DNA of 64,000 bases from JAENVT01 sp031430695 (GTDB lineage Bacteria > Actinomycetota > Acidimicrobiia > Acidimicrobiales > Ilumatobacteraceae). Numbering within the stretch: the stretch's first letter is position 1; each line of letters opens with the position of its first letter. Positions 43,323 to 50,766 of this stretch are shown here, piece after piece. Below the pieces are notes generated by a model. The model saw nothing but the letters and a program-made list of their open reading frames with translations. It had not been told where the DNA came from and ran no database searches. The stretch is taken from contig JANPBZ010000007.1 of NCBI GenBank assembly GCA_031430695.1, positions 1 through 64,000 on the forward strand. The letters run 5' to 3'. The translations under genes and the position numbers were made by a program.

Positions 43323-45371
43323 TCACCGCTGCTGGCGGTCGGCAACCCAATGGTAGAAACGCTCCTGCGAATCGCCATCGGAAAACAACTCTGGGCCGCG
43401 TCGCTGCCATGAACCTTCCCCATCGAGTTCCCAGCGCACGATGTCGTCTGCGAACTGGATCGAGAAGACGTGGTCCAGCCACGCCTGGTGCTTGGGGTGA
43501 GAGACCGGCACCAGCACTTCGATCCGTCGATCGAGGTTTCGTGGCATCCAGTCCGCTGAACCGATCAGGAACAGGGGACGGCCTTCATCGCCGTGGGCAA
43601 AGCGAACGATCCGTGAATGCTCGAGATAGCGACCAAGAATCGACCGCACCCTGATGTTGTCGCTGAGACCGGGTACACCCGGTCGCAGGCAGCAGATGCC
43701 GCGCACTGCGAGGTCGATCTGTACTCCCACGCTACTTGCTTCATACAACGCTTCGACCAGTTCGGGGTCGCCCAGCGAGTTCAACTTGGCGGTGATCCTT
43801 CCCTCGCTGCCCAAGGTGGCCTCGTGTTCGATGAGGTCGACGAGTTGCCCGCGCAGGTCGCGGGGCGCGACCAGCAACGAGTAGTAGTCGTGAGCCCTGC
43901 TGTATCCGGTGAGATGGTTGAAGAGTTGGGCCACATCGTCGCCGACCGGCGGATCGCACGTCAGGAAGCCGACGTCCTCATACAGACGCGCGGTGCGCGA
44001 GTTGTAGTTGCCGGTACCGATATGGCAATACCGGCGCAGCCCATCTTCGTCGGCGCGCACCACCAGCACGCACTTGGCATGGGTCTTCAATCCGACGAAG
44101 CCATAGATCACATGTACGCCGGCACGTTCCAGCGCCTTGGCCCACGTCACGTTGGTCGCCTCGTCGAACCGTGCTTTCAACTCCACCAACACGGCCACCT
44201 GCACGCCACGTTCGGCGGCACGGATGAGGCTGCGGGCAATGGGGCTATCGCCACCAGCGCGGTACAGGGTCATCTTGATGCTCTGCACTCGCGGATCGTC
44301 GGCGGCCTGGGCAATGAACGATTCGATGCTGCTGGCGAAACTTTCGTACGGATGATGAGCCATCAGCGGACGCTCGCGAATCACCGAGAAGATGCTTCGA
44401 TCGGCGTCCTCGGCAGCAGCGATGCGCCCGGCCGTGACGGGTGGCCATGGCCAGTCCTTCAGATCTGGGCGGTCGAGTGCATGCATCTGCCACAAGCTGG
44501 TGAGATCGAGGGGCGCGCGGTGGGCGGTGACGTCGGCCGGATTGAGGTCGAGTTCGCGGAGCAGCAACTCGAGCATCTCGTCGCTGATCCCTGACTGCAC
44601 CTCGACGCGCACGGCGCGGCCGAATCTGCGGCGGCGCAATTCCATCTCCACCGCGGCCAAGAGGTCGTCGGCTTCTTCATCATCCAAGGTCAGGTCGACG
44701 TTGCGCGTGACTCGGAAGACAGCGTGTTCTTCGACCACCATCCCGACGAACAAGCTGTGCAACTGGGCGGCGATCAACTGCTCGGCCGGCAGAAAACGCA
44801 CTCCATCGGGCAGTCCGACCAGGCGGGGAAAGACCGTTGGCACCTTGACCCTGGCAAACCTCCGCTCGCCCGTGTCGGGATCGCTGACCATCGCCGCCAG
44901 GCTGAGGGCAAGGTTGGAGATGTACGGAAACGGATGGGCGGGATCGACGGCAAGGGGCGTGAGCACCGGGAAGATTCGCTGCTCGAAAACGTCGGCGAGA
45001 TACAGCTTGTCGTCGTCGTCGAGGTCGTCCCAGCCGATCACGCGCACGCCTTTGTCGACGAGCTCGGGGATCAGAACGTCGAGCAACAGCTTCTCCTGCT
45101 CGATCACGAAGGATTCGACATTGGGACCGATCGCGGCCAATTGCTGACTCGGAGTCAACCCGCCTGCTGAGGATCCTGCGACTCCAGCAGCCACCTGATC
45201 CTTCAACGCCGAGATTCGAACCTGAAAGAACTCATCGAGATTCGACGAACAGATCGCCACGAACTTCAGCCGTTCGAGCAACGGAATGCCCGGCTCGTGA
45301 GCCAATGCCAGCACACGCCGATTGAAGTCGAGCCAGCTCAGCTCCCTGTTGAGCAGCCGACCAGACATCAC
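43323..45371 (-). CDS. ppk1: Polyphosphate kinase 1
   Basis: A 682-residue enzyme that polymerises the ATP gamma-phosphate into polyphosphate through a phospho-His intermediate. N-terminal NRELSWLDFNRRVLALA and ICSSNLDEFFQVRI are diagnostic. The catalytic half has HHPYESFASSIESFI, IKMTLYRAGGDSPIARSLI, VAVLVELKARFDEATNVTWA, and HIGTGNYNSRTARLYEDVG, where the His and Arg of the phospholipase D-like fold lie. Start is GTG 45371 or ATG 45368. It is upstream of the phosphate-signalling operon, which supports a shared phosphate theme. Confidence 0.97.
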   Translation of the reverse strand: MMSGRLLNRELSWLDFNRRVLALAHEPGIPLLERLKFVAICSSNLDEFFQVRISALKDQVAAGVAGSSAGGLTPSQQLAAIGPNVESFVIEQEKLLLDVLIPELVDKGVRVIGWDDLDDDDKLYLADVFEQRIFPVLTPLAVDPAHPFPYISNLALSLAAMVSDPDTGERRFARVKVPTVFPRLVGLPDGVRFLPAEQLIAAQLHSLFVGMVVEEHAVFRVTRNVDLTLDDEEADDLLAAVEMELRRRRFGRAVRVEVQSGISDEMLELLLRELDLNPADVTAHRAPLDLTSLWQMHALDRPDLKDWPWPPVTAGRIAAAEDADRSIFSVIRERPLMAHHPYESFASSIESFIAQAADDPRVQSIKMTLYRAGGDSPIARSLIRAAERGVQVAVLVELKARFDEATNVTWAKALERAGVHVIYGFVGLKTHAKCVLVVRADEDGLRRYCHIGTGNYNSRTARLYEDVGFLTCDPPVGDDVAQLFNHLTGYSRAHDYYSLLVAPRDLRGQLVDLIEHEATLGSEGRITAKLNSLGDPELVEALYEASSVGVQIDLAVRGICCLRPGVPGLSDNIRVRSILGRYLEHSRIVRFAHGDEGRPLFLIGSADWMPRNLDRRIEVLVPVSHPKHQAWLDHVFSIQFADDIVRWELDGEGSWQRRGPELFSDGDSQERFYHWVADRQQR

Positions 45372-45383
45372 CGTTGTGACCGT

Positions 45384-45644
45384 TCAGTCGCCTTCTGGAA
45401 TGCCCAGGTCCCATTCGAGGGAGATTCGCTCTCGCTCGGCGTCGCGCACGATGCGTTCGCGGTTGCGTCGGAACTGCGGATCGTCGCGGGGCAACAGCAC
45501 CAGGCGGGCCATCACACGAGTACGGAATTCCTCGAGCACGGTGCGGTCGCCGTAATCGCTGTACAGCTCCCAATGCGGCGACACCGGGCCGAGGTACACG
45601 ATGCGAACGTGAGCTCGCGGTGGCTCGTTGACGATGTCGGTCAT
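45384..45644 (-). CDS. Small conserved-looking protein upstream of ppk1
   Basis: An 86-residue protein: MTDIVNEPPRAHVRIVYLGP, then VSPHWELYSDYGDRTVLEEFRTRV, a basic middle (RRNRERIVRDAERERISLEW) and an acidic end. A strong ribosome-binding sequence (GAGGAAA) lies upstream of the ATG at 45644. It ends 12 bp before ppk1, so they share a transcript, probably from the promoter at 45732-45760. I know no family for it; the position suggests a polyphosphate-linked accessory role, which is inference. Confidence 0.75.
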   Translation of the reverse strand: MTDIVNEPPRAHVRIVYLGPVSPHWELYSDYGDRTVLEEFRTRVMARLVLLPRDDPQFRRNRERIVRDAERERISLEWDLGIPEGD

Positions 45645-45731
45645 GGGGGTTTCCTCTCTGCGCCGATGCGGCGGCCGTGCGGCGAAGGGAGTGTATCGGC
45701 GGGGGTGCCTGGCTATCACCGGACGGCGGTG

Positions 45732-45760
45732 GTATAAAACCTGGCTTCAACGGGAACCAA
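45732..45760 (-). promoter_or_regulatory. Candidate promoter for the small protein-ppk1 operon
   Basis: On the minus strand TTGGTT (45760-45755) and TTATAC (45737-45732) are separated by 17 bp, a plausible sigma70-type pair, about 80 bp upstream of the start codon at 45644. It falls in an otherwise empty 237-bp intergenic region. Confidence 0.4.
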
Positions 45761-45881
45761 ATCACTTCGCCAGACGTCAATAACTAGCGAGCGAAGTGTT
45801 GCGGCCACCGGAGCCACATCCTGGGGCTTTGTCGGGCGCACCACCTAGACTGCGATGGTCGCGGTCGACGAAGGAGACACG

Positions 45882-46145
45882 ATGCACCGTATCGAGAACC
45901 CCACCGAGGTTGACACCGTCACCGCGTGGATGTCCGAGGGCAACTGCCGCAACTATCCGCCGGCGGTCTTTTTCCCCAGCGATGGTGTCGGCGTCGACCG
46001 GGCTCGCAAGATCTGCACCGACTGCCCTGTCGCCGCGCTATGCCTGGAATATGCCCTCGACGAGCGGATCGAGCACGGTGTGTGGGGCGGATGCAGCGAG
46101 CGCGAGCGCCGTCGAATCCTCAAGCGCCGTCGAGTCGCCAGCTGA
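45882..46145 (+). CDS. WhiB-family iron-sulfur transcriptional regulator
   Basis: An 87-residue WhiB-like protein. Four conserved cysteines bind a [4Fe-4S] cluster: one in SEGNCRNYPPAVFFP and three in KICTDCPVAALCLEYA. The GVWGG turn (EHGVWGGCSERER) and a basic C-terminal tail (RRILKRRRV) complete the family pattern. A clear AAGGAG lies 8 bp before the ATG at 45882. A further Cys after GVWGG is extra. WhiB proteins act with the primary sigma factor. Confidence 0.95.
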   Translation: MHRIENPTEVDTVTAWMSEGNCRNYPPAVFFPSDGVGVDRARKICTDCPVAALCLEYALDERIEHGVWGGCSERERRRILKRRRVAS

Positions 46146-46178
46146 CCATTGCCGGCCAACCCGGCGGGTGACGCCAAC

Positions 46179-46205
46179 GACGCCGGGGCTGTTGCCACCG
46201 GCGTC
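46179..46205. terminator. Hairpin between convergent whiB and tatA
   Basis: GACGCCGG at 46179-46186 pairs perfectly with CCGGCGTC at 46198-46205 over an 11-base loop. It lies between two convergent genes. No U-tract follows directly. Confidence 0.5.
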
Positions 46206-46228
46206 GAATGTTGAAATGAATCGGCGGA

Positions 46229-46426
46229 CTAGCTCTTGGCGTCGTCGGCGGTCTTCTCGGAGGACTTCTCCTCGGCGGCCTTCTGGCCGTCGGCCAGCCC
46301 GTCTTTGAATTCCTTCTGGGCCTTGCCAAGGTTCTTCGCCAGCTTCGGCAACTGAGCACCCCCGAAGAGCACCAAGACAACGACGAGAATCAGAATTATC
46401 TCCGGCGGATCCAAGAATGCGAACAT
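46229..46426 (-). CDS. tatA: Twin-arginine translocase subunit TatA/E
   Basis: A 65-residue pore-forming Tat subunit: a short N-terminal membrane helix (EIILILVVVLVLFGGAQLPKL) with the family's FG hinge, then the amphipathic helix LAKNLGKAQKEFKDGL and an acidic/Lys tail. Start MFAFLDPPEI. A TAGCGT box ends 6 bp before the ATG and no Shine-Dalgarno sequence is visible, so it may be leaderless. No tatB or tatC gene in the window. Confidence 0.95.
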   Translation of the reverse strand: MFAFLDPPEIILILVVVLVLFGGAQLPKLAKNLGKAQKEFKDGLADGQKAAEEKSSEKTADDAKS

Positions 46427-46432
46427 GCGGTC

Positions 46433-46438
46433 ACGCTA
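46433..46438 (-). promoter_or_regulatory. -10 box of probable leaderless tatA
   Basis: On the minus strand TAGCGT is followed by 6 bp and then the tatA ATG, the spacing of leaderless actinobacterial genes. No -35 element is obvious. Confidence 0.4.
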
Positions 46439-46479
46439 CCACCGCTACACGGCGAGCGGTATGCGCTGTGCGGTCGAAG

Positions 46480-46746
46480 TCAGGCGGATGTGCGCCGGCC
46501 GGCCTGAGCCCGCTGGCGACGCAGGCGACGACGTTCGCGCTCGGACAACCCGCCCCAGATTCCGAACTTCTCGCCATTGACCAAGGCGTACTCGAGGCAG
46601 TCGAGTCGCACGACACAGCCCCGGCAGACTTCCTTGGCTTCGCGAGTGGACGCGCCGCGCTCAGGGAAGAACAAGTCGGGGTCGACCCCCAAACAGTTGG
46701 CCTCGTCCTGCCAACTGCGCCCGTCTGTGTCGATGTGATCCTGCAT
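46480..46746 (-). CDS. WhiB-family regulator (second copy)
   Basis: An 88-residue WhiB-like protein. Cluster cysteines are in DEANCLGVDPDLFFPERG and EVCRGCVVRLDCLEYAL (CxxC plus Cys); the turn is FGIWGGLSERERRRLRR, and the tail is Arg-rich. The FGIWGG form and ANC-GVDPDLFFP resemble the WhiB1/WhiB2 group more than the copy at 45882. ATG at 46746 gives the usual length; the longer reading from 46788 adds a non-family extension. Confidence 0.93.
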   Translation of the reverse strand: MQDHIDTDGRSWQDEANCLGVDPDLFFPERGASTREAKEVCRGCVVRLDCLEYALVNGEKFGIWGGLSERERRRLRRQRAQAGRRTSA

Positions 46747-46952
46747 TGTGGCCTCCTGCCGTTCGGCCCCTTCTGGGAGCGCTATCACGCTCCTGTAATT
46801 ACACAGACGTCATTCTTCACTATCACACATGGTTTGCGCAAGGGGGGATTTCGAAATGTCGTCTTGCAGGCATGACACACGTTGCACGTCGCGTCGTCGA
46901 TTGGCGCTGAAATAGCAGTGGTTACGCACGCGCGCAGAGCGGCAGAGACGAA

Positions 46953-47582
46953 CTACGAATCGCTGCGGCTCGGAGGCCGCGTCGTTTCGTCTCCCTCGGG
47001 CGAATACAGATCGCTGCCGAGCCGAGCGAGCCAGGACTCGAGCGCCTTCGTCAACCGCCGCGTATCACCCGTGGCGAACAGGTCCATGACCAAGCCGGTG
47101 AACGTCGCCTTGATCAGCGATGCCTGCAGCGCGGCGCGCTCCGGCTTCAGACCCTCGGTAACCAGCCGTTGCTCGACGTCGTGGCGCCAGACTCCGATCT
47201 GATCGGCGCGAACATCGCCGGCGAGACCGGTGACCGTCGTCTCGAGCGTGGCGGCCTCGTAGTTGAGTCGCACCAGGGCCAGGTTCTGCGTGTTCGCGCA
47301 CAACCACTTCCACCACCGCCTGTACAGCTCGACCTGGGTGAGCTTCGGTGAGCGCTGCAACCACTTGTGCTGCACGTCGATCTGCTGATCGATTGCTCGG
47401 GCCAAGGCAGCGGTGATCAGCTCGTCCTTCGACCCGAAATGATGCATCAGCCGATTGATGCTGACCCCGAGATCCGCAGCCATGGGACGCAGTGTCGTCT
47501 GCGCCAAACCCTGTTCAGCGAGGTAGACGACGACCCGGTCGAGCAGCTCGCGTTTGAGGTGCGGGTCGGGTGTGCGGGCCAC
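46953..47582 (-). CDS. TetR-family regulator of the methylated-amine locus
   Basis: A 209-residue regulator. The helix-turn-helix is LLDRVVVYLAEQGLAQTTLR, MAADLGVSINRLMHHFGSKDEL. The ligand domain carries many Trp residues (QHKWLQRS, YRRWWKWLCANT), which could form an aromatic pocket for a quaternary amine; that is speculation from composition. It is the third gene of a minus-strand operon (desaturase, PhnD-like, tetR), 6 bp after the PhnD-like stop, and probably acts on the inverted repeats in the divergent region 49250-49406. Confidence 0.9.
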   Translation of the reverse strand: MARTPDPHLKRELLDRVVVYLAEQGLAQTTLRPMAADLGVSINRLMHHFGSKDELITAALARAIDQQIDVQHKWLQRSPKLTQVELYRRWWKWLCANTQNLALVRLNYEAATLETTVTGLAGDVRADQIGVWRHDVEQRLVTEGLKPERAALQASLIKATFTGLVMDLFATGDTRRLTKALESWLARLGSDLYSPEGDETTRPPSRSDS

Positions 47583-47588
47583 GTCGGC

Positions 47589-48320
47589 TCACCATAGTTC
47601 CGCCAATTCGGAAAGTCCCTCGTAGTCGGCCAGATCACGGATGACGAACCCGCGGATCTTCAACGTGTCACAGGTATCGGCGAGCGCCGGGTCGCACACG
47701 GCCTCGGTCAGCGATCGGCGTAGCTCGGCTATCAAAGCGACCGTCGAGGATCGTGACGTCACCAGCGGCAGGCACGGGATGCGCGGCCCGTGTCCGACGA
47801 TCGACAAGCCGCGTCCATCGAGATGGGCCCACGACACCGCGTCGATCGCTGCCAGGTGGGCACGCCCACCTCGAAGGGCCTCGATGCTGGCCGCATGTGA
47901 TCCGGTCCACTCGACCGAGTCGAACCGTGCTCGGTTGGCGGCCGCGCGCAGGCTGATCCAGCCCGAGAGGCTGTCGGGCGAGTTGGCCGCAACAATCAGA
48001 TCGGCGCGATCCAGGATGTCAGCGAGGGGCTGATCGGTTGAACTGACCAGCAATGAGCGATATGTACCGTCGACAGCACCATCGACGTCGCAGTCGAACG
48101 TGCCAACGACGTGAACGGTGTTGGCCAAGTCGGTTATCAGCGGCCAGCCACAGGTCTGCCCCAGCAGCAGGTCGTCGCGACGACAAGCCACGTCTGGATC
48201 CAAGTCCCATTCCAATGACGGCGCATCGAACGACGACCGTGAACGAACTGCGTCCCAGAGGCGCTCGTAGGCAGGTCGCAGGTGGATGAACGGGTACATC
48301 GCCAGTGAGGCGACTGTCAT
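47589..48320 (-). CDS. PhnD-like substrate-binding protein without signal peptide
   Basis: A 243-residue protein with the periplasmic-binding-protein type II pattern of PhnD/SsuA relatives: an opening strand VASLAMYPF, DLLLGQTCGWPLITDL, YRSLLVSSTDQPLADILDRADLIVAANSPDSLSGWISLR and WTGSHAASIEALRGGRAHLAAIDAVSWAHL. There is no N-terminal signal or lipobox and no permease or ATPase gene nearby, so it may work in the cytosol as a sensor or carrier. The ATG overlaps the desaturase stop (ATGA). Confidence 0.8.
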   Translation of the reverse strand: MTVASLAMYPFIHLRPAYERLWDAVRSRSSFDAPSLEWDLDPDVACRRDDLLLGQTCGWPLITDLANTVHVVGTFDCDVDGAVDGTYRSLLVSSTDQPLADILDRADLIVAANSPDSLSGWISLRAAANRARFDSVEWTGSHAASIEALRGGRAHLAAIDAVSWAHLDGRGLSIVGHGPRIPCLPLVTSRSSTVALIAELRRSLTEAVCDPALADTCDTLKIRGFVIRDLADYEGLSELAELW

Positions 48321-49249
48321 CGAAGGCCTCGCGCCCCAAACGGCCGGGCCCCGGGCGACAACGGGTGGTCGGGCTGACAGAAGGGGCGCACAAAGTTGCG
48401 CTTGGCCACTTCGAGATAGCCGCGGCGGTAGAGGCCAGCGCCCTGAGCGGCGAGTTCGTCGCTGTCCAGCGAGCGATGCAGCGCTGGCAACGAGTACCAC
48501 GGTGTCGATGGCTCGGCGTGATGTGTGTGGTGAAGGTTGTTGTTGAGGTACATCAACGACATCACCGGGCCGGCTTTGACCACCGCCGACCTCGTGCCTT
48601 CGGCAACGGCGCAGTGCTCGACAAACGACCGCAGCAGCGTGAACGATTGGCCCATCACGACGAATCCCAACAGGTATTCCCATACCGGAACGCCAACGAC
48701 CGCGAACAACCACCAGCCCAACACCACTGCGGCAACCAGGTGCGCCGCCCAGCGACGAGCAGCCGCCGGACTGGATCTGAGGTTGCGCAACTCGTGCCAC
48801 AGGTAACGGCCGATGCTATGGACGGCGCCGATGGTCAGCCGCCCCGCCATGGTGCGTGTGACAAGGATGTAGACCCGCTTGCCGACACCCGCCGAAGACC
48901 AATCGACGGGACGCAGATAGAAGGACTCTGGATCGAACTGCGGGTCGGTGAGATCGGTATGGTGGTGCAGCATGTGACTCGACCGGTACCCGAGGTAGGG
49001 CAGCCACAGCGACAGCGGCGCAAACGCCATGGTTGTGTTGAGGCCTCGCCAGCCAGTGGGGTGACCGTGCAGTGCTTCGTGCTGCAGCGACATGTAGAAG
49101 CCGCCCAGCAGCGCAAGGATCGCCACCTCGGCCGGCCAGGCAAGGGACTGGTGTTTGAGAACCACGACGAGCCACGCGGCATAGAATCCAGCGAACAAAC
49201 CGAGTGTCATCCACTCGATCCCACCGGTTCGTTGTGCCCGCGCCACCAC
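48317..49249 (-). CDS. Membrane fatty acid desaturase-family di-iron protein
   Basis: A 310-residue integral membrane protein with the three His boxes of the FADS superfamily: HEALHGH (57-63), HMLHHH (92-97) and HHTHH (240-244), plus SFVEHC near 207-213. Four or more hydrophobic helices surround them. The superfamily includes lipid desaturases and hydroxylases, so the substrate is open. AAGGAG precedes tandem GTG starts (49249). It heads the minus-strand operon and is divergent from the corrinoid protein gene, which hints at an O2-dependent step on a methylated-amine compound or lipid. Confidence 0.85.
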   Translation of the reverse strand: MVARAQRTGGIEWMTLGLFAGFYAAWLVVVLKHQSLAWPAEVAILALLGGFYMSLQHEALHGHPTGWRGLNTTMAFAPLSLWLPYLGYRSSHMLHHHTDLTDPQFDPESFYLRPVDWSSAGVGKRVYILVTRTMAGRLTIGAVHSIGRYLWHELRNLRSSPAAARRWAAHLVAAVVLGWWLFAVVGVPVWEYLLGFVVMGQSFTLLRSFVEHCAVAEGTRSAVVKAGPVMSLMYLNNNLHHTHHAEPSTPWYSLPALHRSLDSDELAAQGAGLYRRGYLEVAKRNFVRPFCQPDHPLSPGARPFGARGLR

Positions 49250-49284
49250 TGCGTGTCTCCTTCTTATCCTGTTGCCTACATTGT

Positions 49285-49313
49285 TGTATCGGTCTGTGGC
49301 CTCAGACCTGCAA
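49285..49313 (-). promoter_or_regulatory. Promoter of the desaturase operon
   Basis: On the minus strand TTGCAG (49313-49308) and GATACA (49290-49285) are 17 bp apart, a good sigma70-type pair, about 35 bp upstream of the desaturase start. The spacer is almost exactly filled by an inverted repeat (49291-49308). Confidence 0.5.
49291..49308. promoter_or_regulatory. Operator-like inverted repeat inside the promoter spacer
   Basis: GGTCTG (49291-49296) and CAGACC (49303-49308) are perfect 6-bp arms around a 6-bp centre. Its position between the -35 and -10 elements is the classic site for a TetR-type repressor. The likely binder is the regulator encoded at 46953; this is inference. Confidence 0.55.
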
Positions 49314-49343
49314 TGACACTAGTAAATTTCCATATGATAAGGT

Positions 49344-49378
49344 GTTCCACGATACGGGTCGATTCTACATCGTGGAAC
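49344..49378. promoter_or_regulatory. Long inverted repeat upstream of the corrinoid protein gene
   Basis: GTTCCACGAT (49344-49353) is repeated in inverse as ATCGTGGAAC (49369-49378) with 15 bp between. It begins just after TATGAT (49333-49338), a possible -10 for the plus strand, and ends 28 bp before the start codon. It may be an operator or a leader-RNA hairpin. Confidence 0.5.
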
Positions 49379-49406
49379 GACCGGTAGCGAAGACGGAGCC
49401 GACTCA

Positions 49407-50129
49407 ATGAGTGAACAAGACGATCTCGATCTCGCCACGCTGAGCGACAGTGACCTCGTCGCCCAGATGCACGACGATCTGTACGACGGGCTGGCCGACG
49501 AGATCCTCGAGGGCACCACGATCCTGCTCGACCGCGGATGGGGCCCCGACAAGGTTCTCAACGATGCACTCGTCGAAGGCATGCGCATCGTCGGCATCGA
49601 CTTCCGGGACGGCATCTTGTTCGTACCGGAGGTGCTGCTGGCGGCCAACGCGATGAAGGCTGGCATGGCCATCCTGCGCCCACTACTGGTCGAGACCGGC
49701 GCCGAGTCGGTCGGCAAGGTCGTGGTCGGCACGGTGAAAGGTGACATCCACGACATCGGCAAGAACCTGACGGCCATGATGCTCGAGGGTGCCGGCTTCG
49801 AGGTGATCGACCTTGGAATCAACACCGATGTCGACAAGTTCCTGGCAGCGCTCGAAGAGCACCAGCCGGACATCTTGGGGATGTCGGCGCTGCTGACCAC
49901 GACGATGCCATACATGAAGGTCGTGGTCGACACGTTGATCGAGAAGGGCCTGCGCGAGAAGTACCTCGTGCTCGTCGGCGGTGCACCGCTCAACGAAGAG
50001 TTCGGCAATGCCGTCGGCGCCGATGCCTATTGCCGCGACGCCGCCGTTGCCGCCGAGACCGCCAAGGCCTTGGTCAGCGCTCGCCGCGATCGCTTGAGGG
50101 CTGAGCCACCCGGGCCGTCGGTGCCCTGA
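49407..50129 (+). CDS. Corrinoid (B12-binding) methyl carrier protein, MtbC/MttC type
   Basis: A 240-residue methyl carrier. An N-terminal helical cap (about 15-95, YDGLADEILEGTTILLDRG, FVPEVLLAANAMKAGM) precedes the Rossmann B12 domain, whose signature D113-x-H115-x-x-G118 (VKGDIHDIGKN) gives the lower cobalt ligand His115. ALLTTTMPYMKVVVDTL and VLVGGAPLNEEFGNAVGADAYCRDA complete the domain. It accepts methyl groups from MttB-type enzymes and donates them to the pterin methyltransferase encoded downstream. First gene of the plus-strand operon. Confidence 0.94.
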   Translation: MSEQDDLDLATLSDSDLVAQMHDDLYDGLADEILEGTTILLDRGWGPDKVLNDALVEGMRIVGIDFRDGILFVPEVLLAANAMKAGMAILRPLLVETGAESVGKVVVGTVKGDIHDIGKNLTAMMLEGAGFEVIDLGINTDVDKFLAALEEHQPDILGMSALLTTTMPYMKVVVDTLIEKGLREKYLVLVGGAPLNEEFGNAVGADAYCRDAAVAAETAKALVSARRDRLRAEPPGPSVP

Positions 50130-50145
50130 ACAACGGATCTTGCCC

Positions 50146-50766
50146 ATGACTGTTGCGCCGCTCGTTGTCGCCTGTGGAGCGCTTGCCTCGGAGCTGCGCA
50201 CAGTGTTGAAGGCCCAAGGCTTCGCCGACGCGGTCGAGGTCGTGTACTTGCCGGCCAACCTGCACAACCGTCCCGAGCGCATCGTTCCCGAGCTCGAACC
50301 ATTGCTCGATGCGGCCGCAGCGCGGGATCAAACGGTGTTTGTCGCGTACGCCGACTGTGGCACCGGTGGCGCTCTCGATGCCTTGCTCGAGCGTCATCCC
50401 GGTACGACGCGCCTGCCCGGTTCGCACTGCTACGAGTTCTTCAGCGGCGCCGAGCAATTCGCGGCGATGCACGAGGAGGAGTTGGGAACGCTGTTCCTGA
50501 CCGACTTCCTCGCCAAGCACTTCGACGCGTTGCTGTGGCAGGGCCTCGGTCTTGACCGGCACCCACAGCTGCGCGATATGTACTTCGGCAACTACCGGCG
50601 CGTGGTCCTGATCTCGCAGTCGACCAATGACGATGTAGTGGCGAAGGGTCGCGCCGCGGCAGAGCGTCTCGGTCTCGAGTTCGAGCACCGCCACGTCGGC
50701 CTCGAGGCATTCACCAACGACGTCAGTCATGGCGTTGCGGTGGCTCTGTCCCGGCGGGTGGCGTGA
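50146..50766 (+). CDS. DUF1638 family protein
   Basis: A 206-residue protein: VVACGALASELRTVLKAQGF, VVYLPANLHNRPERIVPELEPLLD, VFVAYADCGTGGALDALL and the Cys/Tyr/Phe-rich CYEFFSGAEQFAAMHEEELGTLFLTDFL. These match DUF1638, a family repeatedly found beside MttB and corrinoid protein genes and of unknown biochemistry. The conserved Cys residues (ACG, DCGTGG, HCYEFF) and His/Glu pairs could bind a metal. ATG at 50146 preferred, with TTG 50140 possible; coupled to the next gene by GTGA. Confidence 0.88.
   Translation: MTVAPLVVACGALASELRTVLKAQGFADAVEVVYLPANLHNRPERIVPELEPLLDAAAARDQTVFVAYADCGTGGALDALLERHPGTTRLPGSHCYEFFSGAEQFAAMHEEELGTLFLTDFLAKHFDALLWQGLGLDRHPQLRDMYFGNYRRVVLISQSTNDDVVAKGRAAAERLGLEFEHRHVGLEAFTNDVSHGVAVALSRRVA

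Noticed and set aside
49250..49406. Cobalamin riboswitch upstream of the corrinoid operon
   Set aside because: The 157-bp divergent region is too short and lacks a recognisable B12-box; only simple inverted repeats are seen.
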